Shown: positions 46,132-55,369 of the stretch, one piece after another
Layout: every line of letters starts with the position of its first letter
How positions within the stretch are numbered: the first letter of the stretch is position 1
DNA from: Pseudomonas donghuensis
Lineage (GTDB): Bacteria > Pseudomonadota > Gammaproteobacteria > Pseudomonadales > Pseudomonadaceae
Direction: 5' to 3'
DNA: 58,224 bases
NCBI RefSeq assembly: GCF_000259195.1
Contig: NZ_JH650761.1
Location: forward strand, 83,594 to 141,817
Notes under the pieces: generated by a model
Database searches by the model: none
Told to the model about the DNA's origin: nothing
The model's input: only the letters and a program-made list of their open reading frames with translations
Position numbers and translations under genes: made by a program

Positions 46132-46223
46132 ATCGCCGGCAAGGCCGGCTCCCACAGGTGCTGTGATTGCCTGCAGTTTTGAAGTGTCAGGAAATCTTTG
46201 TGGGAGCCGGCTTTGCCGGCGAT
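46132..46223. repeat. REP inverted pair
   Basis: Arms of the GCCGGCAAGGCCGGCTCCCA type at both ends, facing each other across about 40 bases of intervening sequence, with one extra T in the right arm. Lies between trmB and the convergent DUF3392 gene. Confidence 0.85.
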
Positions 46224-46240
46224 GGGCTGCGAAGCAGCCC
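46224..46240. repeat. GGGCTGC hairpin attached to REP pair
   Basis: GGGCTGC-GAA-GCAGCCC immediately follows the right REP arm. Same structure as at 15521-15537, in mirror orientation. Confidence 0.55.
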
Positions 46241-46257
46241 TGAAAGCGCCCTGTTTT

Positions 46258-46581
46258 TCAGCGCCGATCAGCAACCACGCCAATCAACACCAGCACAATC
46301 AGCAACACCGGCGCCAACGCATAGTTGTTGAACTGCGCCAGCCCCTTCACCACCCACGGGGTGGCATAGATCAGCGCGGCACCGCTGCCGATCATCACCA
46401 GCAAGGCCATGAACGGTACGCGCAAGGCGCCTGCAAGGCCGCCCAGGCGTTGTTCGACCCAGCCTTTGATGTCGGTGCCGAACAGCACCAGCAAACAGCC
46501 CACCAAGGCCAGGGAAATCTCCGACAAGTTGCTGCGACTCCAGCGGGAAACGGTCGATAGCAAGTCGAGTACCAGGTCCAT
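46258..46581 (-). CDS. DUF3392 membrane protein
   Basis: A 107-aa membrane protein with three predicted helices (ISLALVGCLLVLFG, VPFMALLVMIGSGAALIYA and LAPVLLIVLVLIGVVA), matching DUF3392. AAGGA lies seven bases before the ATG at 46581. Last gene of the metX-hemW run, nine bases after hemW. Function unknown. Confidence 0.82.
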   Translation of the reverse strand: MDLVLDLLSTVSRWSRSNLSEISLALVGCLLVLFGTDIKGWVEQRLGGLAGALRVPFMALLVMIGSGAALIYATPWVVKGLAQFNNYALAPVLLIVLVLIGVVADRR

Positions 46582-46590
46582 TCGCAATCC

Positions 46591-47805
46591 TTAGGTCAAG
46601 AAATACTGCAGCAGGTCGTTGAGGAACAACTGGCCACGCGCGGTAGCGACCAGTCGCGTCGGTTCGACCTGCAAAAGCCCTTTTTGTTCGGCTTCACGGC
46701 GCGCTGCTGCGAGCTGTTCCAGCGGCAAGCCGGTGCGTTGGCTGAACAGCTCGATGTCCACCCCTTGGGTCAGGCGCAGGGCGTTCATCAGGAACTCGAA
46801 GGGCAATTCATCCACCGGCAGCAGCTTCTCGCCGGCCTTGAAGGGCTTGGCCGGGTTCAGGTAGTCCTTGGGCAGGCGGGTCTTCCAGGTGCGCAGGATA
46901 CGTCCGTCGGGGTGGCTGAGCTTGCCGTGGGCACCAGCGCCAATGCCGATGAAATCGCCAAAGCTCCAGTAGTTGAGGTTGTGGCGGGCGGCGCGGCCAG
47001 GCTGGGCGTAGGCCGAGACTTCGTACTGGGCATAGCCGTGGCTGGCCAGCAGGGCCTGGCCGGCCTCCTGTATGTCCCAGAGGATGTCGTCTTCGGGCAA
47101 CAGCGGCGGCTGGTTCCAGAACACCGTGTTCGGCTCCAGGGTCAACTGGTACCAGGACAGGTGCGTGGGGTTCAGCGCAATCGCCTGGCGCAGGTCGCCC
47201 AGGGCGTCGTCCAGCGACTGGTCGGGCAGGCCGTGCATCAGGTCGAGGTTGAAGTTGTCGAACCCGGCATTGCGCGCCATGTCGGCGGCGCGAATGGCCT
47301 CGTCACCGTTGTGGATGCGGCCCAGGGCTTCGAGCTTGGCCTGCTGGAAGCTCTGGATGCCGATCGACAGGCGATTGATGCCCAGCTGCCGGTAGGCCTT
47401 GAACTTCTCTTGTTCGAAGGTCCCGGGGTTGGCCTCCAGGGTGATTTCGATGTCCCTGGCAAACGGTATGCGTTGTTCCACACCTACCAGCAAGCGCCCC
47501 AGGGCGCGGGCGCTGAACAGGCTCGGGGTGCCGCCGCCAAAGAAGATTGAGCTGATCGGGCGGCCATAGACGTTGCCCAGCTCCTGGTCGAGGTCGGCGA
47601 GCAGGGCGTCGACGTAGGCTTCTTCCGGTAGTTCGGGGGTGGCGGCGTGGGAGTTGAAGTCGCAGTACGGGCATTTGCGCACGCACCAGGGGATATGGAT
47701 GTACAGCGCCAGGGGCGGCAGCTGTGGCAGGGCCGCCCGCGGTGCTTGGGAAGTAAAGCCAGCCTCGCCCAGGTGCAGTGGCTGTGCCGGCGAACGCTCG
47801 GTCAT
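46591..47805 (-). CDS. hemW: Radical SAM heme chaperone HemW
   Basis: Radical-SAM family protein that delivers heme to membrane enzymes; earlier called a coproporphyrinogen oxidase-like protein. 404 aa. The [4Fe-4S] motif is [17 protein letters not shown] near residues 37-53, followed by [11 protein letters not shown] (SAM contact) and RLSIGIQSF. The HemW domain [10 protein letters not shown] and the C-terminal winged region are present. The ATG at 47805 overlaps rdgB as ATGA. Confidence 0.93.
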   Translation of the reverse strand: MTERSPAQPLHLGEAGFTSQAPRAALPQLPPLALYIHIPWCVRKCPYCDFNSHAATPELPEEAYVDALLADLDQELGNVYGRPISSIFFGGGTPSLFSARALGRLLVGVEQRIPFARDIEITLEANPGTFEQEKFKAYRQLGINRLSIGIQSFQQAKLEALGRIHNGDEAIRAADMARNAGFDNFNLDLMHGLPDQSLDDALGDLRQAIALNPTHLSWYQLTLEPNTVFWNQPPLLPEDDILWDIQEAGQALLASHGYAQYEVSAYAQPGRAARHNLNYWSFGDFIGIGAGAHGKLSHPDGRILRTWKTRLPKDYLNPAKPFKAGEKLLPVDELPFEFLMNALRLTQGVDIELFSQRTGLPLEQLAAARREAEQKGLLQVEPTRLVATARGQLFLNDLLQYFLT

Positions 47806-48398
47806 GCCAGGCCCAGACGTTGACGCAGCAGGCTCATGGCGCGGGCACGGTGGCTTATCTGGTTCTTGTCGGCAGGGCTCAGCTCGGCGCTCGAGCAATC
47901 GCGCTCCGGCACCCAGAACAGCGGGTCATAGCCAAAACCGTGGGCGCCGCTGGCCTGGGTCAGGATGCGACCGTGCCACAGCCCTTCGCAGAGGATCGGC
48001 AGCGGGTCGTCGGCATGGCGGACCAGGGCCAGGACGCAGACGAACTGGGCGCCGCGCTGTTCTTGCGGAACGTCCTTGAGCACATCGAGCAATTTGGCGT
48101 TGTTTGCGGCATCGCCTTTGCCATCGGCGTAACGTGCCGAATAGATGCCTGGCGCGCCGCCCAGGAAGTCCACGGCCAGGCCCGAATCGTCGGCCAGCGC
48201 CGGCATGCCGGAAATGCGTGCGGCATTGCGTGCCTTGAGGATGGCGTTCTCGACGAACGACAAGCCGGTTTCTTCCGGCTCGACGCTGCTGAATTCGCCA
48301 ATGGAGCGCAGCCGCACGGTATCACCGAGCATGGCCTGCAGTTCCTTGAGTTTGCCGGCGTTGTGGCTGGCCAATACGATTTGTTGAAAAGTCATCAT
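47802..48398 (-). CDS. rdgB: dITP/XTP pyrophosphatase
   Basis: House-cleaning enzyme removing non-canonical purine nucleotides such as dITP and XTP. 198 aa. Motifs: [16 protein letters not shown] at the N terminus, [36 protein letters not shown], and SHRARA near the end, all intact. The first ATG (48398) overlaps the DUF4426 stop as ATGA; an adjacent ATG (48395) follows. Coupled to hemW by a 4-nt overlap. Confidence 0.95.
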   Translation of the reverse strand: MMTFQQIVLASHNAGKLKELQAMLGDTVRLRSIGEFSSVEPEETGLSFVENAILKARNAARISGMPALADDSGLAVDFLGGAPGIYSARYADGKGDAANNAKLLDVLKDVPQEQRGAQFVCVLALVRHADDPLPILCEGLWHGRILTQASGAHGFGYDPLFWVPERDCSSAELSPADKNQISHRARAMSLLRQRLGLA

Positions 48399-48829
48399 TC
48401 GCCTGGAAAAAGCTCTTGGTTGAAGCTGATGGTTTCGGTCTTGCCGTCAACGCCAACATTGATGGTGAAGGTACGGGTTTCCTGTTGCTCAACAGGGAAC
48501 TGGGCGATGTAGTAGATCGCGCCTTGCTCGGTGATCTGCTTGAACTTCAGCGGTACCGAGGCGCTGGTCAGGTCCTTGACGGTGCCGCTGACCTGGGTGA
48601 CCACCGGCTTGCCGGCCTTGATCACCGAGACGTTGATCACGCCCTGGTTCTTGCTGCGCACCAGCTCCGCAGACTTGGCAATGTCCGGCTGCAGGAAGGT
48701 GGAAATAAAGGTGCTGTAGTGCACGGTGGTATCGCCAAAGACTTCCTTGCGCTCGCCCTTGATGGCATCGGCGGCAACCGCCGACAGGCTCAGGCAGGCA
48801 ACCAGTAAACAGCTCAACAAGCGACCCAT
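48395..48829 (-). CDS. DUF4426 exported protein
   Basis: A 144-aa exported protein with a signal peptide ([19 protein letters not shown]) and a single beta-rich DUF4426 domain: [20 protein letters not shown] and [23 protein letters not shown] lies nine bases before the ATG. Between metW and rdgB on the same strand, overlapping rdgB by 4 bases. Function unknown. Confidence 0.85.
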   Translation of the reverse strand: MGRLLSCLLVACLSLSAVAADAIKGERKEVFGDTTVHYSTFISTFLQPDIAKSAELVRSKNQGVINVSVIKAGKPVVTQVSGTVKDLTSASVPLKFKQITEQGAIYYIAQFPVEQQETRTFTINVGVDGKTETISFNQELFPGE

Positions 48830-48853
48830 GATCGTTCTCCTCCGGTGTGCGGG

Positions 48854-49474
48854 TTAAACCGCGACCTTATGTTCGGTAAGGCCGGGGCTGCTGACACGGT
48901 AAATGCCGATCTCACCTAGAAGATTAGGCCATAGCTTGCTCGCCCACCCGTGGCGGTGCAAATGGTCGACCGCCAGGCGGTCGAGGACCTGGGCGCGGCG
49001 TTCGCCGCACAGGGCCTCGAAGTCTTCAAAGGTGCAGAAGTGGATGTTCGGCGTGTTGTACCAGGTATACGGCATGAAGTCGGAAACCGGCATGCGACCT
49101 TTGGTCGCCAGGTACCAGCGGCAACGCCAGTGGCCGAAGTTGGGGAAGGTGATGATGCACTGGCGGCCAACGCGGAGCATTTCGTCGAGAATCCGGTCAG
49201 GGTACTCCACGGCCTGCAGGGCCTGGGTCATGACCACCACGTCGAAACTGTTGCTGGCGAAATTGCCCAGGCCCTTGTCGAGGTCCTGCTCGATGACGTT
49301 GACGCCCTTGGCCACGCACTGGGCGATGTTGTCGGGGTCGATTTCCAGGCCATAGCCGGTGACTTGCTTGTGGTCGCGCAACGACGCCAGCAGCTCACCG
49401 GTACCGCAACCGAGGTCGAGTACCCGGCTGCCAGCGGGGATCCAGTCTTGGATGATTTCCAGGTCGGCTCTCAT
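48854..49474 (-). CDS. metW: Methionine biosynthesis protein MetW
   Basis: SAM-methyltransferase-like partner of MetX, needed for methionine synthesis in several proteobacteria. 206 aa. The SAM site is SRVLDLGCGTGELLASL, followed by VIEQDLDKGLGNFASNSFDV, VMTQALQAVEYPDRILDEML and ITFPNFGHWRCRW, all typical of MetW. It begins seven bases after the metX stop, giving a metX-metW operon. Confidence 0.94.
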   Translation of the reverse strand: MRADLEIIQDWIPAGSRVLDLGCGTGELLASLRDHKQVTGYGLEIDPDNIAQCVAKGVNVIEQDLDKGLGNFASNSFDVVVMTQALQAVEYPDRILDEMLRVGRQCIITFPNFGHWRCRWYLATKGRMPVSDFMPYTWYNTPNIHFCTFEDFEALCGERRAQVLDRLAVDHLHRHGWASKLWPNLLGEIGIYRVSSPGLTEHKVAV

Positions 49475-49481
49475 AGGGTCC

Positions 49482-50621
49482 TCAGCAGACGATGCGGTTC
49501 ATGTAGTTCGTGAAACCCGTGATGTAGCGCGGGGTCGGGATCAGGAAGGCATCGTGGCCATAGGGCGAGTCGATATCCAGGTAGCAGACGTTCTTGCGTG
49601 CGGCGATCAGGGCGTCGACGATCTCGCGCGAGCGCGCCGGCGAGAAGCGCCAGTCGGTGGTGAACGACATCACGCAGTAGTCCGCCGTGACATGCGCCAG
49701 GGTCGCCGCCAGGTCGCCGCGGTGGCTGGCGGCCGGGTCGAAGTAGTCCAGCGCCTTGGTCATCAGCAGGTAGGTGTTGGCGTCGAAACGACCGGAGAAT
49801 TCCTCGCCCTGGTAACGCAGGTAGCTTTCGACCTGGAACTCGACGCTGTGGAAGTCGTAGTTGAGCTTGTCGCTTTTCAGCTCGCGGCCGAATTTCTCGC
49901 CCATGGAGTCGTCGGACAGGTAGGTGATGTGCCCGACCATGCGCGCCAGCATCAGGCCGCGCTTGGGGATCACGCCCAGGTTTTGGAACGAGCCACCGTG
50001 GAACTCGGGGTCGGTAAGGATGGCTTGGCGCGCCACCTCGTTGAAGGCGATGTTCTGTGCCGAGAGTTTGGGCGCCGAGGCGATGTCCAGGCAGTGTCGC
50101 ACACGGTCGGGGTAGGTGATGGTCCACTGCAGTGCCTGCATGCCGCCCAGGCTGCCGCCTACCACTGCGGCCCATTGCTGGATGCCCAGGCGATCGGCCA
50201 GGCGCGCCTGGCTGTGCACCCAGTCTTCCACGGTCAGCACCGGGAAATCGGCGCCGTAGGGTTTGCCGGTGAGCGGATTGATGCTGCTGGGGCCGGTGCT
50301 GCCATTGCAACCGCCGAGGTTGTTGAGGCTGACCACGAAGAAGCGATTGGTATCGATCGGCTTGCCAGGGCCAATGCAGCTGTCCCACCAGCCCGGCTTG
50401 CGGTCGTCGGGGCTGTGGTAGCCGGCGGCATGGTGATGGCCGGACAGCGCATGACAGATCAGCACGGCGTTGCTGGCCTTGCTGTTGAGCGTGCCGTAGG
50501 TTTCGTAGATCAGTTCATAGGTGGCCAGCGAGCGACCGCAGGCCAGCGCCAGCGGCTCGCTGAACTGTGCCAGTTGCGGTGTTACCAGACCGACCGAATC
50601 TTCGGGAAAGACAGTGGACAT
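49482..50621 (-). CDS. metX: Homoserine O-acyltransferase
   Basis: First committed step of methionine synthesis: acylates homoserine, probably with succinyl-CoA in Pseudomonas (MetXS type), though the family name is O-acetyltransferase. 379 aa, alpha/beta hydrolase fold. The nucleophile serine is in [14 protein letters not shown]; the aspartate and histidine regions are [10 protein letters not shown] and [27 protein letters not shown] is also conserved. No SAM riboswitch is visible upstream; a REP pair separates it from yggT. Confidence 0.95.
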   Translation of the reverse strand: MSTVFPEDSVGLVTPQLAQFSEPLALACGRSLATYELIYETYGTLNSKASNAVLICHALSGHHHAAGYHSPDDRKPGWWDSCIGPGKPIDTNRFFVVSLNNLGGCNGSTGPSSINPLTGKPYGADFPVLTVEDWVHSQARLADRLGIQQWAAVVGGSLGGMQALQWTITYPDRVRHCLDIASAPKLSAQNIAFNEVARQAILTDPEFHGGSFQNLGVIPKRGLMLARMVGHITYLSDDSMGEKFGRELKSDKLNYDFHSVEFQVESYLRYQGEEFSGRFDANTYLLMTKALDYFDPAASHRGDLAATLAHVTADYCVMSFTTDWRFSPARSREIVDALIAARKNVCYLDIDSPYGHDAFLIPTPRYITGFTNYMNRIVC

Positions 50622-50703
50622 CGACCCTGCTCACGCTTGAATGAGGCGTAAGTCTAAAGACCACCGGGGTGGGCGGCAAGCAATGTGCCAAGGCTTGAAA
50701 AAC

Positions 50704-50766
50704 ATCGCTGGCAAACCAGCTCCCACAGGTTGTCGCGAGCCTTGTGGGAGCTGGCTTGCCAGCGAT
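50704..50766. repeat. REP inverted pair
   Basis: Two 24-base arms complementary except for one position, spaced by 15 bases, core CCAGCTCCCACA. Lies between yggT and metX, which are both on the minus strand, and so may separate their transcripts. Confidence 0.88.
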
Positions 50767-50785
50767 AGGGCGCTGCAGGTGCAGA

Positions 50786-51376
50786 TCAGACCAGCAGGCG
50801 CAGAACCTCCGGCATTCCGGTCATCGCCGCCAGGTTGTTGATCACCAGCATGTCGATCAGCTTCAGGGCCATGAACGCCAGGATCGGCGAGATGTCCAGG
50901 CCGCCCAGGTTTGGCAGGATGCGCCGGAACGGGGCGAGGAACGGGTCGCAGATCTGGTTGATCAGCTCGGCGCCCGGGTTATGGCTGCCCGGTGCGACCC
51001 ACGAGAGGATCACGCTGATGATCAGGGCGAAGAAGAAAATCTTCAGAAACAGCGAGGTCACGCCAATGATTGACCAGACCAGCAGTTGCAGCGGGTTGCC
51101 GGTGGTGCCGTAGGCCAGCAGCAGGGTCAGGCCCATCACCAGCATCTGGATGATGAGCGCCAGCAGCAGCGACGACATGTCCAGGCCGAACAGGCTCGGG
51201 ATCACCCGACGCATCGGCTTGAGCAGCGGTTGGGTAGCACGTACGGCGAACTGGCTGAGCGGGTTGTAGAAGTCCGCGCGCACCAGTTGCAGGACAAAGC
51301 GCAGGACCACGATCAGCAGGTACAGGCTGCCGAGGGTCTGCAGCACATAGATTGCAGCGGTGTTCAATCCGATCAT
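50786..51376 (-). CDS. YggT family membrane protein
   Basis: A 196-aa inner-membrane protein made of two YggT repeats, each of two helices: LYLLIVVLRFVLQLVRADFY with NPLSQFAVRATQPLLKPMRR in the first half and FFALIISVILSWVAPGSHNP in the second. The ATG at 51376 is preceded by AAGGAG. It follows proC by 10 bases and belongs to the yggS-proC-yggT operon. In other bacteria YggT has been linked to osmotic tolerance; here the role is inferred only. Confidence 0.88.
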   Translation of the reverse strand: MIGLNTAAIYVLQTLGSLYLLIVVLRFVLQLVRADFYNPLSQFAVRATQPLLKPMRRVIPSLFGLDMSSLLLALIIQMLVMGLTLLLAYGTTGNPLQLLVWSIIGVTSLFLKIFFFALIISVILSWVAPGSHNPGAELINQICDPFLAPFRRILPNLGGLDISPILAFMALKLIDMLVINNLAAMTGMPEVLRLLV

Positions 51377-51386
51377 CTTCGGCTCC

Positions 51387-52205
51387 TTAGTTGCCCAGTT
51401 GTTCGGCCATTTCGGCCGAGCGGTGCGCAGCGGCACCCAGCGCCTGTTCCACCAGCGCTTCGAATCCATTGGCCTGGAACGACTTGATCGCCGCTTCCGT
51501 GGTGCCGGCCGGCGAGGTTACCCGGCGGCGCAGCTCGGCGGCGTCGACATCGCTGCTGACCGCCATGTGCGCGGCGCCCAGGGCGGTTTGCAGGGTCAGC
51601 TTGGCGGCGGTTTCCCGTGGCAGGCCGAGTTTTTCGCCGGCGGCGGTCATGGCCTCGATCAGCAAGAAGAAGTACGCAGGGCCACTGCCGGACACGGCGG
51701 TCACCGCATCGAGCTGTTGCTCGGCGTCCAGCCACAGGGCGATACCCACGGCCGACAGCAGCTGCTCGGCCTGCTGGCGCTGGGCCGGCGAAACCTGGGC
51801 GGTGGCGAACAGGCCGCTGACGCCCTGGCGCAGCAGCGCCGGGGTGTTGGGCATGCAGCGCACGATCGGCTGGGCGCCGAGCCAGTTGTTCATGCTCGCG
51901 CAGGTGATCCCGGCGGCAATCGAGACCACCAGTTGCTCGGGCTTGAGGCTGGGTTTGAGGGCTTCGCACACGGCTTTCATCGCCTGTGGCTTGACCGCCA
52001 GGACCACCACATCGGCACCTTCGATGGCCTGGGCGTTGTCGGCGAACATCTCGATGCCGTGCTCGGCATGGATTTTCGCCCGCTGCTCGGCGCCCGGATC
52101 GCTGGCGCGGATCTGCGAAGCTTCCAGGCCCTGGGCGCGCAGGCCGCCGATCAGGCTGGCAGCCATGTTGCCGGCGCCGATAAAGGCAATACGAGTCTTG
52201 CTCAT
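51387..52205 (-). CDS. proC: Pyrroline-5-carboxylate reductase
   Basis: Final step of proline synthesis, reducing pyrroline-5-carboxylate with NAD(P)H. 272 aa. The dinucleotide site IAFIGAGNMAASLIGGL is at the N terminus, then VVLAVKPQAM, the MPNTPALLRQGVSG motif, and the ProC signature TAVSGSGPAYFFLLIEAMT. Middle gene of yggS-proC-yggT. Confidence 0.96.
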   Translation of the reverse strand: MSKTRIAFIGAGNMAASLIGGLRAQGLEASQIRASDPGAEQRAKIHAEHGIEMFADNAQAIEGADVVVLAVKPQAMKAVCEALKPSLKPEQLVVSIAAGITCASMNNWLGAQPIVRCMPNTPALLRQGVSGLFATAQVSPAQRQQAEQLLSAVGIALWLDAEQQLDAVTAVSGSGPAYFFLLIEAMTAAGEKLGLPRETAAKLTLQTALGAAHMAVSSDVDAAELRRRVTSPAGTTEAAIKSFQANGFEALVEQALGAAAHRSAEMAEQLGN

Positions 52206-52243
52206 GTCAGGTCCTTGATAGGGAAAGAGGGAAAAAGCATGGG

Positions 52244-52930
52244 TCAGGGCTGGCCGTAGTCACGGGCACCGAACAGCGCGGTGCCGATACGCACCCAGGT
52301 CGCGCCCTGGGCAATCGCGGCTTCCAGGTCATGGCTCATGCCCATGGACAGGGTGTCGAGGTCCAGGCCAAGGCTCGCCTGCAGTTGGCGCACCCGGGCG
52401 AAGGCGGCTTGTTGGGCGGCCTCGTTGTCGGTCGGCTCGGGAATCGCCATCAGCCCGCGCAGGCGCAGGCGTGGCAGCGCGGCGATGGTGCGGGCCAGCG
52501 CCGGTAGCTCCTCGGGGGTGCAGCCGGACTTGCTCGCTTCGCCACTGACGTTGACCTGCAGGCAGATATTCAACGCTGCAAGGTGGTCGGGGCGTTGCTC
52601 GGACAGGCGTTGGGCGATTTTCAGGCGGTCCACGGAATGTACCCAGTCAAAGTGCTCGGCAATCGCACGAGTCTTGTTCGACTGAATGGGGCCGATGAAG
52701 TGCCAGGTCAAGGGCAGGTCGGTCAATTCGCCCTGTTTGTTCAAGGCTTCCTGCAGGTAGTTCTCACCGACATCGCGCACCCCGGCGGCGAAGGCTTCGC
52801 GCACGGCGGCGGCGGGTTTGGTCTTGCTCACGGCCAGCAGCTGGACGGCCGAAGGCTCGCGCCCGGCGGCCAGCGCGGCGGCACGGATGCGTGCGGCGAG
52901 CGTGGAAAGGTTGTCTGCTATGGTGGACAT
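52244..52930 (-). CDS. YggS/PLPBP pyridoxal phosphate homeostasis protein
   Basis: Single-domain PLP-binding protein of 228 aa that buffers intracellular PLP and affects amino acid metabolism; no catalytic activity is known. The PLP lysine is in VQLLAVSKTKPAAAVREAF, and the phosphate-binding region near the end is DTLSMGMSHDLEAAIAQGAT. First gene of the yggS-proC-yggT run, divergent from pilT with 66 bases between. Confidence 0.94.
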   Translation of the reverse strand: MSTIADNLSTLAARIRAAALAAGREPSAVQLLAVSKTKPAAAVREAFAAGVRDVGENYLQEALNKQGELTDLPLTWHFIGPIQSNKTRAIAEHFDWVHSVDRLKIAQRLSEQRPDHLAALNICLQVNVSGEASKSGCTPEELPALARTIAALPRLRLRGLMAIPEPTDNEAAQQAAFARVRQLQASLGLDLDTLSMGMSHDLEAAIAQGATWVRIGTALFGARDYGQP

Positions 52931-52996
52931 TGATCGATGCCAGCGGCTCTTTGGGTCTGCGGCATTCTACCTGCTTGGCGGTCTTTGGGGAGTCTC

Positions 52997-54025
52997 ATGG
53001 ATGTGACTGAACTGCTGGCGCTGGCGGTACGGGCCGGTGCCTCCGACCTGCACCTGGCGGCGGGCGAAGTACCGGCGCTGCGTCTTGAGGGGCGCTTGAG
53101 CCCGCTGTCGCTGCCGCTGCTGACGCCGCAACACATGGGTGAACTGCTCGCGCAAATCATGTCTGAGGCGCAGCAAAAGGATTTTGAAACACATTTGGAC
53201 GTCGACTTTGCCTTCGCCGTGCCAGCATTGGCGCGCTTTCGGGTCAATGTGTTCCAGCAGTTGCAGGGCGCTGCGGCGGTGCTGCGGGTGATTCCGGCGC
53301 AGGTCAGCAGCCTGGCCGAGCTGGGTCTTGGGGATGTGTTTCGACAGATTGCCGAGCTGGCGGGCGGGCTGGTGCTGGTCACCGGGCCCACCGGTTCGGG
53401 TAAGTCAACCACCCTCGCGGCCCTGGTCGATCACCTGAACCGCGAGCGGCCATTGCATATCGTCACCCTCGAGGACCCCATCGAGTTTATCCACAGCTCG
53501 CAGCGTAGCCGGATCAGTCAGCGCGAGATCGGCCGGCACAGCCATGGTTTTGCCCAGGCATTGCGTGCGGCGCTGCGTCAGGACCCGGATGTGATCATGC
53601 TCGGTGAGCTGCGCGACCCGCAGACGATACGCCTGGCGCTGACTGCGGCGGAAACCGGGCACCTGGTGCTGGCCACGGTACACACCGGGTCGGCGGCGAA
53701 AACCATCGATCGCCTGGTGGATGTGTTTGCCGCCGAGGAGAAGCAACTGGTGCGCGCGATGCTGGCCGAGTCGCTGCAGGCGGTGGTCTCGCAGGTATTG
53801 GTCGAGCGTGTAGGCGGTGGGCGGGTGGCGGCCCATGAGATCCTGCTGGCAACGCCGGCAGTGCGTAACCTGGTCCGTGAGGGCAAGGTGGCGCAGCTCA
53901 ATTCGGCGATTCAGACAGGTGGGGCGCAGGGCATGCAGACCCTGGACGGATGTCTGCAGGGCCTGGTGCGGCAAGGGCTGGTCAGCCCCGACAGCGCTCG
54001 TGAGCGGGCGTCGGGACGTTTCTAG
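52997..54025 (+). CDS. pilT: Type IV pilus retraction ATPase PilT
   Basis: Hexameric ATPase that powers pilus retraction and twitching. 342 aa. N-terminal sensing domain starts with RAGASDLHLAAGE. Walker A GPTGSGKSTTLAAL, Asp box HIVTLEDPIEFIH, Walker B DVIMLGELRDPQTIRLAL, and His box VLATVHTGSAAKTIDRLVD are intact. GGGGAG precedes the ATG at 52997. No pilU or other pilus genes adjoin, which differs from the pilT-pilU pair of P. aeruginosa. The stop shares CTAG with the convergent NlpC/P60 gene. Confidence 0.93.
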   Translation: MDVTELLALAVRAGASDLHLAAGEVPALRLEGRLSPLSLPLLTPQHMGELLAQIMSEAQQKDFETHLDVDFAFAVPALARFRVNVFQQLQGAAAVLRVIPAQVSSLAELGLGDVFRQIAELAGGLVLVTGPTGSGKSTTLAALVDHLNRERPLHIVTLEDPIEFIHSSQRSRISQREIGRHSHGFAQALRAALRQDPDVIMLGELRDPQTIRLALTAAETGHLVLATVHTGSAAKTIDRLVDVFAAEEKQLVRAMLAESLQAVVSQVLVERVGGGRVAAHEILLATPAVRNLVREGKVAQLNSAIQTGGAQGMQTLDGCLQGLVRQGLVSPDSARERASGRF

Positions 54026-54654
54026 CGCTTGGCCAGGGCCAGTTGCTGGCTTTTTGGCAGGACGCGTTTGGCAACCACGTAGCGGCTTTGCCAGTAAGGT
54101 TTGTTCAGGGTGTCGATGCTGACCCGCTTGCCGGTGCGCGGCGCGTGGATGAAGCGGTCGTTACCCAGGTAGATGGCGACGTGGTTGACCCGGCGGCTCT
54201 TGATGTTGAAGAAGATCAGGTCGCCCGGCTTGAGGTCGTTGCGGTCGACCTTGATGCCGTGGCCGCTGGCCATGGCGTTGGAGGTGCGTGGCAGGTCGAC
54301 TTCATCGATGTCATTGAAGGCGTACTTGACCAGGCCGCTGCAGTCAAAGCCCTTGCTCGGGCTGCTGCCGCCCCAGCGGTACGGGGTGCCGAGCACGTTG
54401 ACCGCACGGCTGAGCACATCGCTGCTCTGCTGCGGCGACATGGCCGCGGCGACCGGTAGCGGCTTGCTCGAACGGGCGCTGCGCTTGGGGCTGTGCTGGA
54501 TGTTGCTGCTGACGTTCTTGTATGGACGTGCAGCAGTGGAATTGGAGGTATACCCGGAGAAACCGTTGGGTAGCCGTTGCTCACGATTGGTGGCGTGGGC
54601 GGCCAGTGGCAATAATAGGCAGATGGTCAGCCATGTCTTGAAAAAAGGACGCAT
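54022..54654 (-). CDS. NlpC/P60 family peptidoglycan endopeptidase
   Basis: Exported cell-wall hydrolase of 210 aa. A signal peptide (WLTICLLLPLAAHA) is followed by a low-complexity basic linker and the NlpC/P60 domain. The catalytic cysteine is in PYRWGGSSPSKGFDCSGLVK, the histidine in RVNHVAIYLGNDRFIHAP, with KPGDLIFF preceding it. The ATG at 54654 starts the signal peptide; the longer open frame to 54858 is unlikely. Overlaps pilT tail to tail by four bases. Confidence 0.92.
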   Translation of the reverse strand: MRPFFKTWLTICLLLPLAAHATNREQRLPNGFSGYTSNSTAARPYKNVSSNIQHSPKRSARSSKPLPVAAAMSPQQSSDVLSRAVNVLGTPYRWGGSSPSKGFDCSGLVKYAFNDIDEVDLPRTSNAMASGHGIKVDRNDLKPGDLIFFNIKSRRVNHVAIYLGNDRFIHAPRTGKRVSIDTLNKPYWQSRYVVAKRVLPKSQQLALAKR

Positions 54655-54901
54655 AGGCAGGGCTCTAGGTAGGTTAGCGCGCAACTTTATAACAGCTTTT
54701 TGATCAAATTCTGATCCGTTGGTCGATTCCAGGTGCCGGCAAAAACCGCCAGAAGCGGCGATTGGCCTGCATTTGAAAGGCGTGGGCCAGACAGGATAGG
54801 GGTTTGCGGCGGGCGGGGTGGCAAATGACCACACGTCGGGTCGCCAGAGAAAAGTCACATTTTTCTTTAGAAAATTTATCGATAACCCACAGGGGCTATG
54901 A

Positions 54902-55321
54902 ATGAACAGTTATCAACAGGGCAGTCAGTTGCACGACACCCACAGCAAAGTGATCGGTTATCTGCTGTGGATTTTTGGCTTCACCGGCGCGCACCGCTTC
55001 TACTACGGCAAACCGGTCACCGGCACCCTCTGGTTCTTCACCTTGGGCCTATTGGGCATTGGCTGGCTGATCGACCTGTTCCTGATCCCGGCGATGGACC
55101 GCGAAGCCGACCTGCGCTTTCAGCCAGGTCCACTGGACTACAGCCTGGCGTGGATCCTGCTGACCTTCCTGGGGGTGTTTGGCGTGCACCGCATGTACCA
55201 GGGCAAGTGGATCACTGGCCTGATCTACCTGTGCACCGGCGGGCTGTTTCTGGTGGGTGTGCTGTATGACTTCTGGACGCTCAATACCCAGGTGTCACTG
55301 GCCAACGCCCAGCGGCGTTAA
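54902..55321 (+). CDS. TM2-domain membrane protein (two TM2 units)
   Basis: A 139-aa membrane protein with two copies of the TM2 pattern: FGFTGAHRFYYGKPVTGTLW with LLGIGWLIDLFLIPAM, and FLGVFGVHRMYQGKWITGLI with LVGVLYDFWTLNTQV. Each copy has two helices and the G-x-H-R-x-Y turn. Upstream, 54655-54901 is 247 bases of relatively AT-rich sequence without another gene. Function unknown. Confidence 0.85.
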   Translation: MNSYQQGSQLHDTHSKVIGYLLWIFGFTGAHRFYYGKPVTGTLWFFTLGLLGIGWLIDLFLIPAMDREADLRFQPGPLDYSLAWILLTFLGVFGVHRMYQGKWITGLIYLCTGGLFLVGVLYDFWTLNTQVSLANAQRR

Positions 55322-55327
55322 AGCCTG

Positions 55328-55359
55328 AGGCCTTGTCGCAGTGCGCTGCGACAAGGCCT
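55328..55359. terminator. Long perfect hairpin between TM2 and SPOR genes
   Basis: AGGCCTTGTCGCAG-TGCG-CTGCGACAAGGCCT, a 14-bp perfect stem with a 4-base loop, six bases after the TM2 stop and before the convergent SPOR gene. There is no U-run, so it is an unusual terminator or an mRNA end-stabilising structure. Confidence 0.6.
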
Positions 55360-55369
55360 TGGGGCGGGG

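Noticed and set aside
50622..50785. Possible SAM riboswitch before metX
   Set aside because: The region before metX contains only a REP pair and short spacer, with no SAM-type fold recognisable.
54880..54920. TTATCAACA and TTATCGATAACCC sequences as DnaA boxes
   Set aside because: Only one near-match, with no cluster, no AT-rich unwinding region of the oriC kind and no dnaA or gidA nearby.
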